Shown here in pieces: positions 1 through 6,464 of a stretch of DNA of 54,013 nt. This DNA is from Cytophagales bacterium (GTDB taxonomy: Bacteria > Bacteroidota > Bacteroidia > Cytophagales > Spirosomataceae), in the NCBI GenBank assembly GCA_013298215.1, contig JAAFKE010000004.1, positions 1-54,013 on the forward strand. Direction: 5' to 3'. Numbering within the stretch: the first letter of the stretch is position 1; each line of letters opens with the position of its first letter. Below the pieces are notes generated by a model. It saw nothing but the letters and a program-made list of their open reading frames with translations. It did not search any database and was not told the origin of the DNA. A program made the position numbers and the translations under genes.

Positions 1-118
1 AGTTTTAGTGACCTATTTTATATGTTTTAGCTATATTTCAATAGTTCTTTCAATGATTTCTATTTCAGTAATTGCACACACTTCTCGTGTAGTTTGGTAT
101 CTGACTAAAAAAGCTGTC

Positions 119-314
119 AGCTAACGAACAGGGCTTTGTGCAGGTTGGGATTTCGAGTTCCTTCTGCTGGTTACGTCAGTTAAATATATATTCTTAGTTG
201 AAAATTAGTAGTTAGTAAAATAGCATTCCGTCCTGCTGGAACTGAAGCTAAATAGTAGTACAAATGTTGAGGCTTATTCCGTCTGCCCAACTTGCACAAA
301 ACCCCATGTTAGCG
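119..314 (-). repeat. attC-like recombination site 1 (after the alpha/beta hydrolase cassette)
   Basis: Outer heptamers are AGCTAAC (119-125) and GTTAGCG (308-314) on the plus strand. The arms 126-149 and 286-307 pair imperfectly: TTTGTGCAGGTTGGG on the left faces CCCAACTTGCACAAA on the right, with unpaired bases near the core. This is the bulged-hairpin architecture expected of attC sites. The site is about 196 nt, longer than usual attC sites (roughly 57-141 nt), because of a variable AT-rich centre. A stretch shared with sites 2 and 3 (TGTTGAG followed by a TTCCGTC-like motif) precedes the right arm, and GGTTCG follows the right core. Confidence 0.7.
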
Positions 315-332
315 GTTCGTTGTTTTTCTCTT

Positions 333-1097
333 TCAGTCATTTAAAAAGGTTATTGTATAGTTCTGAATTTCCTTTCGTTGTTCGTTATTTGCATTGTCGT
401 CCATTTCATTATGGGTCGTGTTTGCTAACTTTACTATTTTCATTCTATACTTTTTTACTTCCCCTTCTGTTGGTAAAACTCCTTCGTCTGCTGGTTGGTC
501 ACTTGAACGTAACGAATAGACTTTGACCTTTTTTGTTTTAGGCAATAGCATTCTTCTGTTGTCCAACGTAATTATTTTTTCAACTACATTTGGGTATTTC
601 TGTGGAAAAAGAGCAGTCATATCTCCACCGTTTGAATGCCCAATTAACGTAATGTGTTTGTAGTCCAAATCTGGATTTGTCTTTTGAAGTTCTTTAATAA
701 CAAATAAAATATTGTCTGCACCACGTTCCCAAAAAGGTCGTCTAACGATTTGTGGATTTCCTGTCAAGGGCAACAAACTGTCAGTTGAAAGTTCGTGTTG
801 AATACTTACAACAAAATAGCCTTTTGAAGCCAAGAACTCGGTCAAGTATGAGTATGCCAAATAGTCTCCGCCTTTGTTTTGTCCGTAACCGTGACTGAAA
901 ATAACAACTTTTTGTTTTTCTATAATGTTGGTCTTAGGTTTGTAAATGGCGATAGGAATTTCTCTCTGTCTGCTTTGGTCAAATAATTTCAATATGTCCA
1001 AACTAAATACAATTACAGATTTGTCTTCAACAGATTTTCCAAACGTTGAGTAACTTGTTAAAAGTCCTATTATGAAAATGTAAAGTGTTTTAATCAT
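333..1097 (-). CDS. Cassette-borne secreted alpha/beta hydrolase
   Basis: Predicted 254-residue serine hydrolase of the alpha/beta-hydrolase fold, substrate unknown. I start it at 1097 rather than at the upstream in-frame codon at 1205 because 1097 begins with a good signal peptide (MIKTLYIFIIGLLTSYSTFG) and the longer version would run into the attC-like site at 1134-1264. Seen: oxyanion-loop HGYG at residues 69-72, nucleophile elbow GHSNGG at 153-158 (Ser155), a candidate acid Asp179 and a candidate His229 in TTHNE. The layout resembles dienelactone-hydrolase or platelet-activating-factor acetylhydrolase-like secreted enzymes. It is the only gene in its cassette, and its stop lies 18 bases from the attC-like site. 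AT-rich composition sets it apart from the core genes. The catalytic fold is fairly sure; the substrate is not predictable. Confidence 0.85.
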   Translation of the reverse strand: MIKTLYIFIIGLLTSYSTFGKSVEDKSVIVFSLDILKLFDQSRQREIPIAIYKPKTNIIEKQKVVIFSHGYGQNKGGDYLAYSYLTEFLASKGYFVVSIQHELSTDSLLPLTGNPQIVRRPFWERGADNILFVIKELQKTNPDLDYKHITLIGHSNGGDMTALFPQKYPNVVEKIITLDNRRMLLPKTKKVKVYSLRSSDQPADEGVLPTEGEVKKYRMKIVKLANTTHNEMDDNANNEQRKEIQNYTITFLND

Positions 1098-1133
1098 CTG
1101 ATTTCTTTTTTCGGTGCGTCGTCTTACAATGAC

Positions 1134-1264
1134 CGCTAACGTCGGGGTATTGGCGAGGGGTGGGGCTTCAAGGCTCAACTTTTGAGCCTTTGCAGTGATG
1201 CTCAAAAGAGCTAAACTGTTGAGCTTCTTCCGTCCGCCCGCCTCTTGCCAATACCATGTTGGCG
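1134..1264 (-). repeat. attC-like recombination site 2 (after the membrane-protein cassette)
   Basis: Plus-strand cores are CGCTAAC (1134-1140) and GTTGGCG (1258-1264). The arms pair as GGTATTGGC (1146-1154) with GCCAATACC (1247-1255), extended by GAGGGGTGGG against CCGCCCGCCTC. The centre contains a perfect small hairpin, AAGGCTCAA/TTGAGCCTT (1170-1190). At about 131 nt it is within the usual attC size range. The right arm is preceded by CTGTTGAGC and CTTCCGTC, shared with the other two sites, and followed by GGTTCGG. Confidence 0.75.
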
Positions 1265-1292
1265 GTTCGGTGTTTGTTTCGGTGTCAAATGA

Positions 1293-1967
1293 TTACGTTT
1301 TCTTTTTAAATTTCTCCGCTGTCTTTGCTACTGCAACAATTATAAAAAAGCAGAGTAATGCGTTTAGAATATAGTTTACAATAGGTGTCCAAATAATAGG
1401 TATTAATGCAAAACAGTAAGCAAAAAGATAAGCTAACAATACACACGTAAAGTCCATAAATAAAGCTCCAATTATGGCGTTTCCGTTGAGTTTGTTACCA
1501 ATAAAAATAAAAGGTGTAATTATAATCATTAACCAAAAAATCCAGCCAGAAGTCAAATTGTGAACTAAAGGCGAACGCTCATCTATGGAAATAATAATCG
1601 GTTTAGTCTGTTGGTTTGGGTTGGTTTGGGTGTCTGACTTAGTAGGTACGATACTATTTAGAGATTCAAATGAGAAAAAAGATGAATAAGTTCTTATTTG
1701 TGTCCAAAGGCTCTTACGGCTAATTATCTCATTTTCAATGGCAACAAGGTCTTTTCTTGTTTCTATTCTGATAGTGTCCTGTGTCAATAAATGCTCTATC
1801 TTTTCTATTTGTTCAATTTTGTTTTTAGAAATATAAGAGTCCGAAAATCGAAAGAAGTAGTCAATAGCAAGGAAACCAACCGCAATCAAGACAAACAGAG
1901 AGAGTTTGTCCGAAAACCTTTTATCGTTGTCTAAAAAGTAGTCTGTAAATTTGCCTAAAAAGTCCAT
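1293..1967 (-). CDS. Cassette-borne polytopic membrane protein of unknown function
   Basis: A 224-residue protein that I do not recognise. Seen: a hydrophobic segment at about residues 22-40, a soluble middle with a charged, probably coiled stretch (about 47-90) and a Thr/Gln/Asn-rich linker (about 108-125), then three closely spaced hydrophobic segments between about 140 and 215, ending in a basic tail (KFKKK). This suggests an inner-membrane protein with four spans. It is the sole gene of its cassette: the start codon lies about 33 bases inside the cassette start at 2001-2007 and the stop lies 28 bases from the attC-like site at 1264. No catalytic motif is visible. Membrane proteins without known function are common in cassette arrays, so context does not narrow the role. 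Confidence 0.75.
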   Translation of the reverse strand: MDFLGKFTDYFLDNDKRFSDKLSLFVLIAVGFLAIDYFFRFSDSYISKNKIEQIEKIEHLLTQDTIRIETRKDLVAIENEIISRKSLWTQIRTYSSFFSFESLNSIVPTKSDTQTNPNQQTKPIIISIDERSPLVHNLTSGWIFWLMIIITPFIFIGNKLNGNAIIGALFMDFTCVLLAYLFAYCFALIPIIWTPIVNYILNALLCFFIIVAVAKTAEKFKKKT

Positions 1968-2000
1968 AGTTTAATTTTAATTGGGTATTTTTACACTGAC

Positions 2001-2190
2001 CGCCAACGCCGGGGTATTTATGAAGAAGGCGAATTTGGAACTCATCGGCTGTGACAGTTGCTGGGCGTGGCTCAAATGTTGAGTGGCTTACGGGTGCTGA
2101 TAGTATTCGGTCGGCTGGGGCAAGTGCTGAATAACGTACTGCTGTTGAGTTACTTCCTTCCGCGCCTTTTTCATAAATACAGTGTTATGC
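2001..2190 (-). repeat. attC-like recombination site 3 (after the UPF0489 cassette)
   Basis: Plus-strand cores are CGCCAAC (2001-2007) and GTTATGC (2184-2190). The arms pair as GTATTTATGAAGAAGGCG (about 2014-2031) with CGCCTTTTTCATAAATAC (about 2163-2180). The site is about 190 nt, longer than usual attC sites. The two cores differ in sequence, as expected when each comes from a different cassette: GTTATGC belongs to the cassette starting at 3312 and CGCCAAC to the cassette starting at 2007. It shares TGTTGAG and a TTCCTTCC variant of the TTCCGTC motif before the right arm, and TTCGG after the core. Confidence 0.72.
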
Positions 2191-2200
2191 GTTCGGTCTT

Positions 2201-2887
2201 TTATATGCCGATTATTATCTCTAAGGGTTTGAGGATTTTGTTGGCCATATCAATTGAGTTTTCCCATGAGCCACAACATTCGGGGCTAAGGGCAATAGTT
2301 ATTTGATTGAATTTGTCTTTATTTTTTGAGAGCCAGTGAGCAAACAACATAATCGTTTGCTCACTAAAAATGGGTAGATAATTATTGGCAGATTTCATAA
2401 AAAAGTAATCAATATCAAGGTTTAGTATTTTGGTATTTTGAGCCTCCAAATAAAGGCTATTTAATCGCCAAATATCAGACTCTCTCATTTGTACCTCGTG
2501 GAGTTTTGTTAGACCGCCGAGGCGGTGTGTTATAGCTATAAGTTCGTCGATTAATTTGGGGTACTTGTCATTGAAAAGGTGGATGTAATTGTCCCACCTG
2601 AAGTAATTGTAGCCCATTTGGTGTTTAAAGCTCTCAATTTCAGTTATGAGTGTACGATTTAGGTCAATGTTTTGGTACATAAATTCGCCAGGAGGAGAAT
2701 GGGCTAAATCGTAGTGAGCGTCAATGTGCAGTATGGACAGCGGTCGAGTTTTTGTGATTTTTTCCCAACACCAAATTGCTGCCAGATGATTGTCCATGAT
2801 GTAAATATTTTCCACCGTAGCAAAATAGTTTAATTTTTGCGATAGCGATTCTTTCTTACCTTTGTTTATTAAAACTTGTAAGCCCAT
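2201..2887 (-). CDS. UPF0489 family / arginase-like protein in a cassette
   Basis: A 228-residue protein with the hallmarks of the UPF0489 family, an arginase-like fold. Seen: a DNHLAAIWCW motif near residue 32, the metal-site-like motif HIDAHYD at about 54-60, a second acidic motif NLDIDYFF at about 157-164, and ALSPECCGSWENS near the C terminus. Known: UPF0489 includes peptide arginases that convert arginine to ornithine in ribosomal peptides, and eukaryotic members of unknown function. No precursor peptide or radical SAM partner is visible nearby, so a peptide-arginase role is only a possibility. The gene ends 11 bases from attC-like site 3. Its start codon overlaps the ATG of a plus-strand ORF (the shared bases CATG at 2885-2888), so a downstream start such as the ATG of MDNHL is possible. 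Confidence 0.75.
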   Translation of the reverse strand: MGLQVLINKGKKESLSQKLNYFATVENIYIMDNHLAAIWCWEKITKTRPLSILHIDAHYDLAHSPPGEFMYQNIDLNRTLITEIESFKHQMGYNYFRWDNYIHLFNDKYPKLIDELIAITHRLGGLTKLHEVQMRESDIWRLNSLYLEAQNTKILNLDIDYFFMKSANNYLPIFSEQTIMLFAHWLSKNKDKFNQITIALSPECCGSWENSIDMANKILKPLEIIIGI

Positions 2888-3299
2888 GATCGTTTTGAGG
2901 GAAGATTTCGGTGCATTTTTCGTAAAAGTTAGCCGAATAATTAGTGGTGAGAAAGTAAAAGTACGCGCCAGTTACAGCGAAGTGCGGACTATTGTTATGG
3001 ACTCTGGTTTTTATGCCTTTCCGTGTCAAAATGGGGTAAAAGTGGACGATAACGCTTGGTTGTTGAGTTCGCAAAAGCCTGTGATTGGCGTTGTGGCCGA
3101 GAATCGAGTCGATTTTGAGAACTTTATAGAGAAGTATTGTTTCACGGAACGAGATTTTGAGAATTTCGTACTAATTTCTAATGCCTCAGATACTGTTGGT
3201 TTTCGTTATGATTCTGTTTTTTCGGCAAACGAGTCCGCCAGTGATTTGTTGGGTTTTTGTAAGGCATTAGTAAAGCCGCTTTTCGATGCTCACGCTTAG
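2886..3299 (+). CDS. Possible small protein, opposite in orientation within the cassette
   Basis: A 137-residue ORF from the ATG at 2886 (a TTG eight codons upstream is also open). I do not recognise it. It has an ordinary soluble composition and ends with a TAG only six bases before the cassette core at 3306-3312, so it fills the first 400 bases of cassette 3 exactly. Against it, it runs opposite to every other cassette gene, and its start overlaps that of the UPF0489 gene, so the two cannot both use these starts with normal leaders. The competing minus-strand ORF here (2856-3074) looks less protein-like. Treat as tentative. Confidence 0.4.
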   Translation: MIVLREDFGAFFVKVSRIISGEKVKVRASYSEVRTIVMDSGFYAFPCQNGVKVDDNAWLLSSQKPVIGVVAENRVDFENFIEKYCFTERDFENFVLISNASDTVGFRYDSVFSANESASDLLGFCKALVKPLFDAHA

Positions 3300-3305
3300 A
3301 CTGAC

Positions 3306-3312
3306 GCATAAC
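3306..3312 (-). other. Core heptamer at the start of the cassette array (array boundary)
   Basis: Read on the minus strand this is GTTATGC followed by GTCAGTC, matching the beginnings of the other cassettes (GTTGGCG followed by GTCAGTG; GTTAGCG followed by GTCATTG). Its complement lacks the paired second arm that the three internal sites have, so it is the proximal edge of the first cassette, where an attI site would sit. To its right two copies of TTGTCGTA (3332-3339 and 3386-3393) and several TCGTA/TACGA words lie in otherwise featureless AT-rich DNA. Confidence 0.55.
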
Positions 3313-3466
3313 TCTTAAATATACGAAAGTTTTGTCGTACTTTTCGTATTGTTTGGCACTATTGCTGTATTGTGTTGTATTATCCTTGTCGTATTTATAC
3401 GATTACTGACCCTGATTAGCATACCCAAAAATGTGTGTTTTGTCGCTATTATCCAAAATTTTCCTG

Positions 3467-3631
3467 TTATTTTATTTTAAGTTGCTCAAAGGGGCTTTCT
3501 ATTTTTCCAATCGTGAGGGTGCTCACGTGGGTGTAGCGCAGCGTTGTTTTGATGTCGTTGTGGCCCAGTAGTTCTTGTGTCAGCTTTATGTCCGTTCCGC
3601 ATAGATGGATGCCCTGCGTGGCTCGGCTCAT
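3467..3631 (-). pseudogene. C-terminal remnant of a tyrosine recombinase (integrase)
   Basis: A 54-codon open stretch that ends in TAA at 3467-3469 and reads as the last catalytic boxes of a tyrosine recombinase. Visible are QELLGHNDIKTTLRYTHV, containing the conserved LGH histidine and the nucleophilic tyrosine of RYTHV, and the usual tail IGKIESPFEQL. The preceding part (ATQGIHLCGTDIKL) resembles a degraded ATHLLE-GTDIKL segment. The box with the catalytic arginine (HxLRH) and the whole N-terminal part are missing; an in-frame stop occurs at 3638. It lies about 155 bases upstream of the cassette array and points towards it. The C terminus lacks the RTVQELLGH...TTMIYTHVL...SPLD wording I associate with IntI, so it is better called a XerC/D-like or integrase-family remnant. 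It may have been the recombinase of the array or an unrelated relic. Confidence 0.8.
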
Positions 3632-3741
3632 GCAATTTTAGATATTGCCTTGGAGTTATAACCTGTTGATAATAAACGATATAAGGGCAATTTGGAGCAT
3701 GATTTCTGCTGAAGCTATGGTCTTCGACACCTCGAAGGAAC

Positions 3742-5085
3742 CTACGCCCGTGTTTCTGCCACTATGCTTGGTTCAACGTCGCGCACGTCCATGGTTCCGC
3801 TCTGGTTTATGCCGCTTAGTTCAACGCGTTTTAGCTCGTTTATTAGTAGTGGGTCGTACTTGGCCACCACCCGCACGTAGTTTTCAGTAAAGCCGTGCAT
3901 TTGCCCCGCCACCACGTCGTCCTCAAAAAGTACGGAGTAGGTCTGGCCGATCTGCTGTTCATAAAAATGCCGTTTTTTCTTGTCCGACAAAATATGCAAC
4001 ATCCGCGACCGCTCGGCGCGTTTGTGGGCTGGCACGCTTGGTTTTATGGTAGCAGCTGGCGTATTGGCGCGTTCGGAGTACGTAAATACGTGCAAGTACG
4101 AAACGTCCAATTGGTTCAGAAACGCGTAAGTTTCTAAAAAATCGTCGTCGCTTTCGCCAGGGTGCCCCACAATCACGTCCACGCCAATGCAGCAATTGGG
4201 CATGAGGCTCTTTATTTTTTCTACTCGCTCGGCGTACAATTCGCGTTTGTAGCGACGCCGCATGAGGCCGAGTATTTTGTTTGAGCCCGATTGCAGCGGG
4301 ATGTGAAAATGCGGCACGAACCGTTTGGAGGCGGCCACAAACGCAATGATTTCGTCGGTTAGTAAATTGGGCTCGATGCTCGAAATCCTAAAACGTTCAA
4401 TTCCCTCAATGTCGTCGAGGGCTTTGACGAGGTCAAAAAATGTTTCGGTTCGCTGGCCATTTTGAAGTCCAAAGTCGCCGATGTTCACGCCCGTTAGCAC
4501 GATTTCTTTCACGCCCGCTGCCGCAATCTCGCGGGCGGCCGCCACCACGTTTTCAACCGTGCCAGAACGGCTACCGCCCCTGGCCAGCGGAATGGTGCAG
4601 TACGCGCAGGGGTAGTCGCAGCCGTCTTGCACTTTCAGAAAAGTGCGGGTGCGGTCGTTGAGCGAAAACGACGTGTGGTAGTCGAGCGCGTCTGCTATTT
4701 TTGAGGCAAATATCTGGGCAGGCTCGTTGGTTTGGCGGGGTTGTTTTTCGAAACTGCCCAGTAGCTCGACCAATCTAAATTTTTCTGCCGCCCCCAAAAC
4801 GGCATCAACTCCCTGAATATCAGCTATTTCCTGTGGTTTGAGTTGGGCGTAGCACCCAATAATGGCCACGTAGCCGTCGGGGTTTATCTTTTGCGCCTCG
4901 CGAACAATCTTGCGGCATTTTTTGTCGGCGTTTTCGGTAACGGAGCACGTGTTGATAATAAACACATCGGGCGTGTCGTTAAAATCGACTTTTTGGTGGC
5001 CACCTTGCTCAAACATCCGCGAAATTGTGGAGGTCTCGGCGTAGTTCAACTTGCAACCCAAGGTGTAGAATGCTACTTTTTTCAT
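3742..5085 (-). CDS. mtaB: tRNA threonylcarbamoyladenosine methylthiotransferase MtaB
   Basis: Radical SAM methylthiotransferase that converts t6A37 to ms2t6A37 in tRNAs reading ANN codons. The 447-residue protein has the N-terminal UPF0004 domain with TLGCKLNYAET (Cys11), NTCSV (Cys47) and IGCYAQ (Cys78), which bind one iron-sulfur cluster, and the radical SAM motif CDYPCAYC (Cys156, 160, 163) for the second. The KLNYAE wording and length fit MtaB rather than MiaB or RimO. A C-terminal TRAM-like part follows residue 380. It is the first core gene beyond the cassette array. On the minus strand TAATTTTG (complement of 5090-5097) lies only four bases before the ATG and matches the Bacteroidota -7 consensus, so the transcript could be almost leaderless; no clear -33 element is visible. 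Confidence 0.95.
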   Translation of the reverse strand: MKKVAFYTLGCKLNYAETSTISRMFEQGGHQKVDFNDTPDVFIINTCSVTENADKKCRKIVREAQKINPDGYVAIIGCYAQLKPQEIADIQGVDAVLGAAEKFRLVELLGSFEKQPRQTNEPAQIFASKIADALDYHTSFSLNDRTRTFLKVQDGCDYPCAYCTIPLARGGSRSGTVENVVAAAREIAAAGVKEIVLTGVNIGDFGLQNGQRTETFFDLVKALDDIEGIERFRISSIEPNLLTDEIIAFVAASKRFVPHFHIPLQSGSNKILGLMRRRYKRELYAERVEKIKSLMPNCCIGVDVIVGHPGESDDDFLETYAFLNQLDVSYLHVFTYSERANTPAATIKPSVPAHKRAERSRMLHILSDKKKRHFYEQQIGQTYSVLFEDDVVAGQMHGFTENYVRVVAKYDPLLINELKRVELSGINQSGTMDVRDVEPSIVAETRA

Positions 5086-5102
5086 AGGGCAAAATTACGG
5101 AT

Positions 5103-5138
5103 AAAAAAAACTTCTCGGCAGTATTACCGCCGAGAAGT
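5103..5138 (-). terminator. Rho-independent terminator of the glutamine synthetase gene
   Basis: Perfect 10-bp stem: ACTTCTCGGC (5110-5119) pairs with GCCGAGAAGT (5129-5138). On the minus strand it is followed by a run of eight T (complement of 5103-5110). It lies 33 bases past the glutamine synthetase stop and separates that gene from mtaB. Confidence 0.9.
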
Positions 5139-5170
5139 CTGAAAACGAATGAAAAAACTGATGAAACTTA

Positions 5171-6187
5171 TTATAATTTAGCCGATTTTACGGTTTTAAT
5201 GATTCGCGAAGCCACCTTGTAGGGATCGGCGGCCGAGTTTGGACGGCGGTCTTCTAAGTAGCCGCTCCAACCTTTTTGAACTACCACCACTGGAATACGA
5301 ATTGACGCACCACGGTCGGACACTCCGTAAGAGAATTGGTCGATCGACTGCGTTTCGTGGTTGCCAGTGAGGCGGAGGTGATTGTCGGCACCGTATACTT
5401 CGATGTGTTCTTTGATAACGGGGGCAAAGGCATCACAAATTGTGTCAAAAGTAGCTTTGCTGTTGGCTGTACGCAGAATGGAGTTCGAGAAATTGGCGTG
5501 CATTCCTGAGCCGTTCCAATCGGTGTTGCCCAGTGGCTTGCAGTGGTATTCGATGGCCACGCCGTATTTTTCGCCGAGGCGGTCTAACAAATAGCGGGCC
5601 GCCCATATCTGGTCTCCTGCGGCCTTAGCACCTTTTGCAAAAATCTGAAACTCCCACTGGCCAGCGGCTACTTCGGCGTTTATGCCTTCTACGTTCAGGC
5701 CAGCTTGGATGCAAATTTCAAGGTGTTCTTCGACAATTTCGCGCCCAAAAGAATTTTTGGCACCTACCGAGCAATAATACTGGCCCTGCGGCGACGGATA
5801 CCCGTTGGCTGGGAAACCCAGTGGCAGGTTTGTCTCGGGGTTCCACAAAAAGTACTCCTGCTCGAAACCAAACCAAAAATCGTTGTCATCATCCTCTATC
5901 GTTGCCCGGCCGTTCGATGGGTGCGGTGTGCCGTCGGCGTTCATTACTTCGCAAATCACCAAGTAGCCGTCGCCCAGGCGGGTAGGATCGGGAAAAATGG
6001 CGACTGGTTTGAGCAAGCAATCCGACGAGCCACCTGGGGCTTGTTGGGTCGAACTACCGTCGAACGACCACATTGGACACTCCTCCAAGGTGCCTTCAAA
6101 GTCGCTTTCAATTTTGGTTTTGCTTCGTAGGCTTTGAGTGGGTTTGTAGCCATCTAACCAGATGTACTCAAGTTTTGATTTAGACAT
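5171..6187 (-). CDS. Glutamine synthetase, type II (GSII-like)
   Basis: ATP-dependent ligation of ammonia to glutamate, in the cytoplasm; central to nitrogen assimilation. At 338 residues it has the size of eukaryotic-type GSII rather than the 470-residue bacterial GSI or the roughly 730-residue GSIII also found in Bacteroidota. Seen: the beta-grasp domain with DGSSTQQAPG (43-52), the catalytic-domain motif FGFEQEY (106-112), GAKNSFGREIVEEH (142-155), EVAAGQWEF (172-180) and the ATP-site motif NGSGMHANFS (225-234), then NHETQSIDQFSYG near the C terminus. No GSI-type adenylylation-site tyrosine loop is apparent. It is monocistronic, with its own terminator. The 277 bases upstream are AT-rich; one plausible -7 word, TATTTTTG, lies on the minus strand at 6237-6244. 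Confidence 0.95.
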   Translation of the reverse strand: MSKSKLEYIWLDGYKPTQSLRSKTKIESDFEGTLEECPMWSFDGSSTQQAPGGSSDCLLKPVAIFPDPTRLGDGYLVICEVMNADGTPHPSNGRATIEDDDNDFWFGFEQEYFLWNPETNLPLGFPANGYPSPQGQYYCSVGAKNSFGREIVEEHLEICIQAGLNVEGINAEVAAGQWEFQIFAKGAKAAGDQIWAARYLLDRLGEKYGVAIEYHCKPLGNTDWNGSGMHANFSNSILRTANSKATFDTICDAFAPVIKEHIEVYGADNHLRLTGNHETQSIDQFSYGVSDRGASIRIPVVVVQKGWSGYLEDRRPNSAADPYKVASRIIKTVKSAKL

Positions 6188-6464
6188 AATCTTTAAAAAA
6201 TTAGTAGGTTATTGTTATACAGGAATGAAGTCAGAACAAAAATAATGAAATATTCAGTTTTTGTATTGTTTTTGATGTGTTTTGTTGGATGATTTGATAA
6301 AAAAATTTGGTATTCTGAGAAAAATTAAATTTTTTCAGTAATAATTTATGAAGTCTATATTTATAGCGTAAATAATATTTTTTGTAGCTTTTCGATAAAT
6401 CAGGTTTCCAAACAGCCCCCATTGGTGGCAAATAATGATAAATAGCCAATATTTAGAATTGGTG

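Larger units (their letters stand above)
119..3312 (-). mobile_element. Integron-like gene cassette array (three complete cassettes, continues off the left edge)
   Basis: Seen: three gene units on the minus strand are each followed by a long imperfect inverted repeat resembling an integron attC site. Cassette boundaries fall at about 3312, 2007, 1140 and 125. Each cassette starts, read on the minus strand, with a GTT heptamer followed by GTCANTG or a near match, and ends in a hairpin whose outer arm carries the exact complement of that heptamer. Known: integron cassettes are mobilised as circles by recombination between the G and TT of the core site, so a cassette's own start and its own attC arm match. 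Inference: this is a cassette array or a CALIN (attC cluster lacking an integrase). A further cassette begins at 125 and runs out of the window; no ORF is recognisable in 1-118. No intact integrase is present. A recombinase stub lies at 3467-3631. Confidence 0.72.

Noticed and set aside
320..526. Plus-strand ORF of 68 codons opposite the alpha/beta hydrolase
   Set aside because: Shadow of the well-supported hydrolase on the minus strand; low-complexity hydrophobic sequence.
119..2190. Reading the three hairpins as insertion sequences or MITEs
   Set aside because: No transposase, no target-site duplications, each hairpin sits after a different gene in the same orientation, and the core heptamers match the cassette starts rather than each other.
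119..3631. A classical class 1-type mobile integron
   Set aside because: No IntI, no 3'-conserved segment, no resistance genes, cores off the GTTRRRY consensus, and sites longer than usual.
3645..3890. Plus-strand ORF next to mtaB
   Set aside because: Mostly antisense to mtaB and not protein-like in composition.
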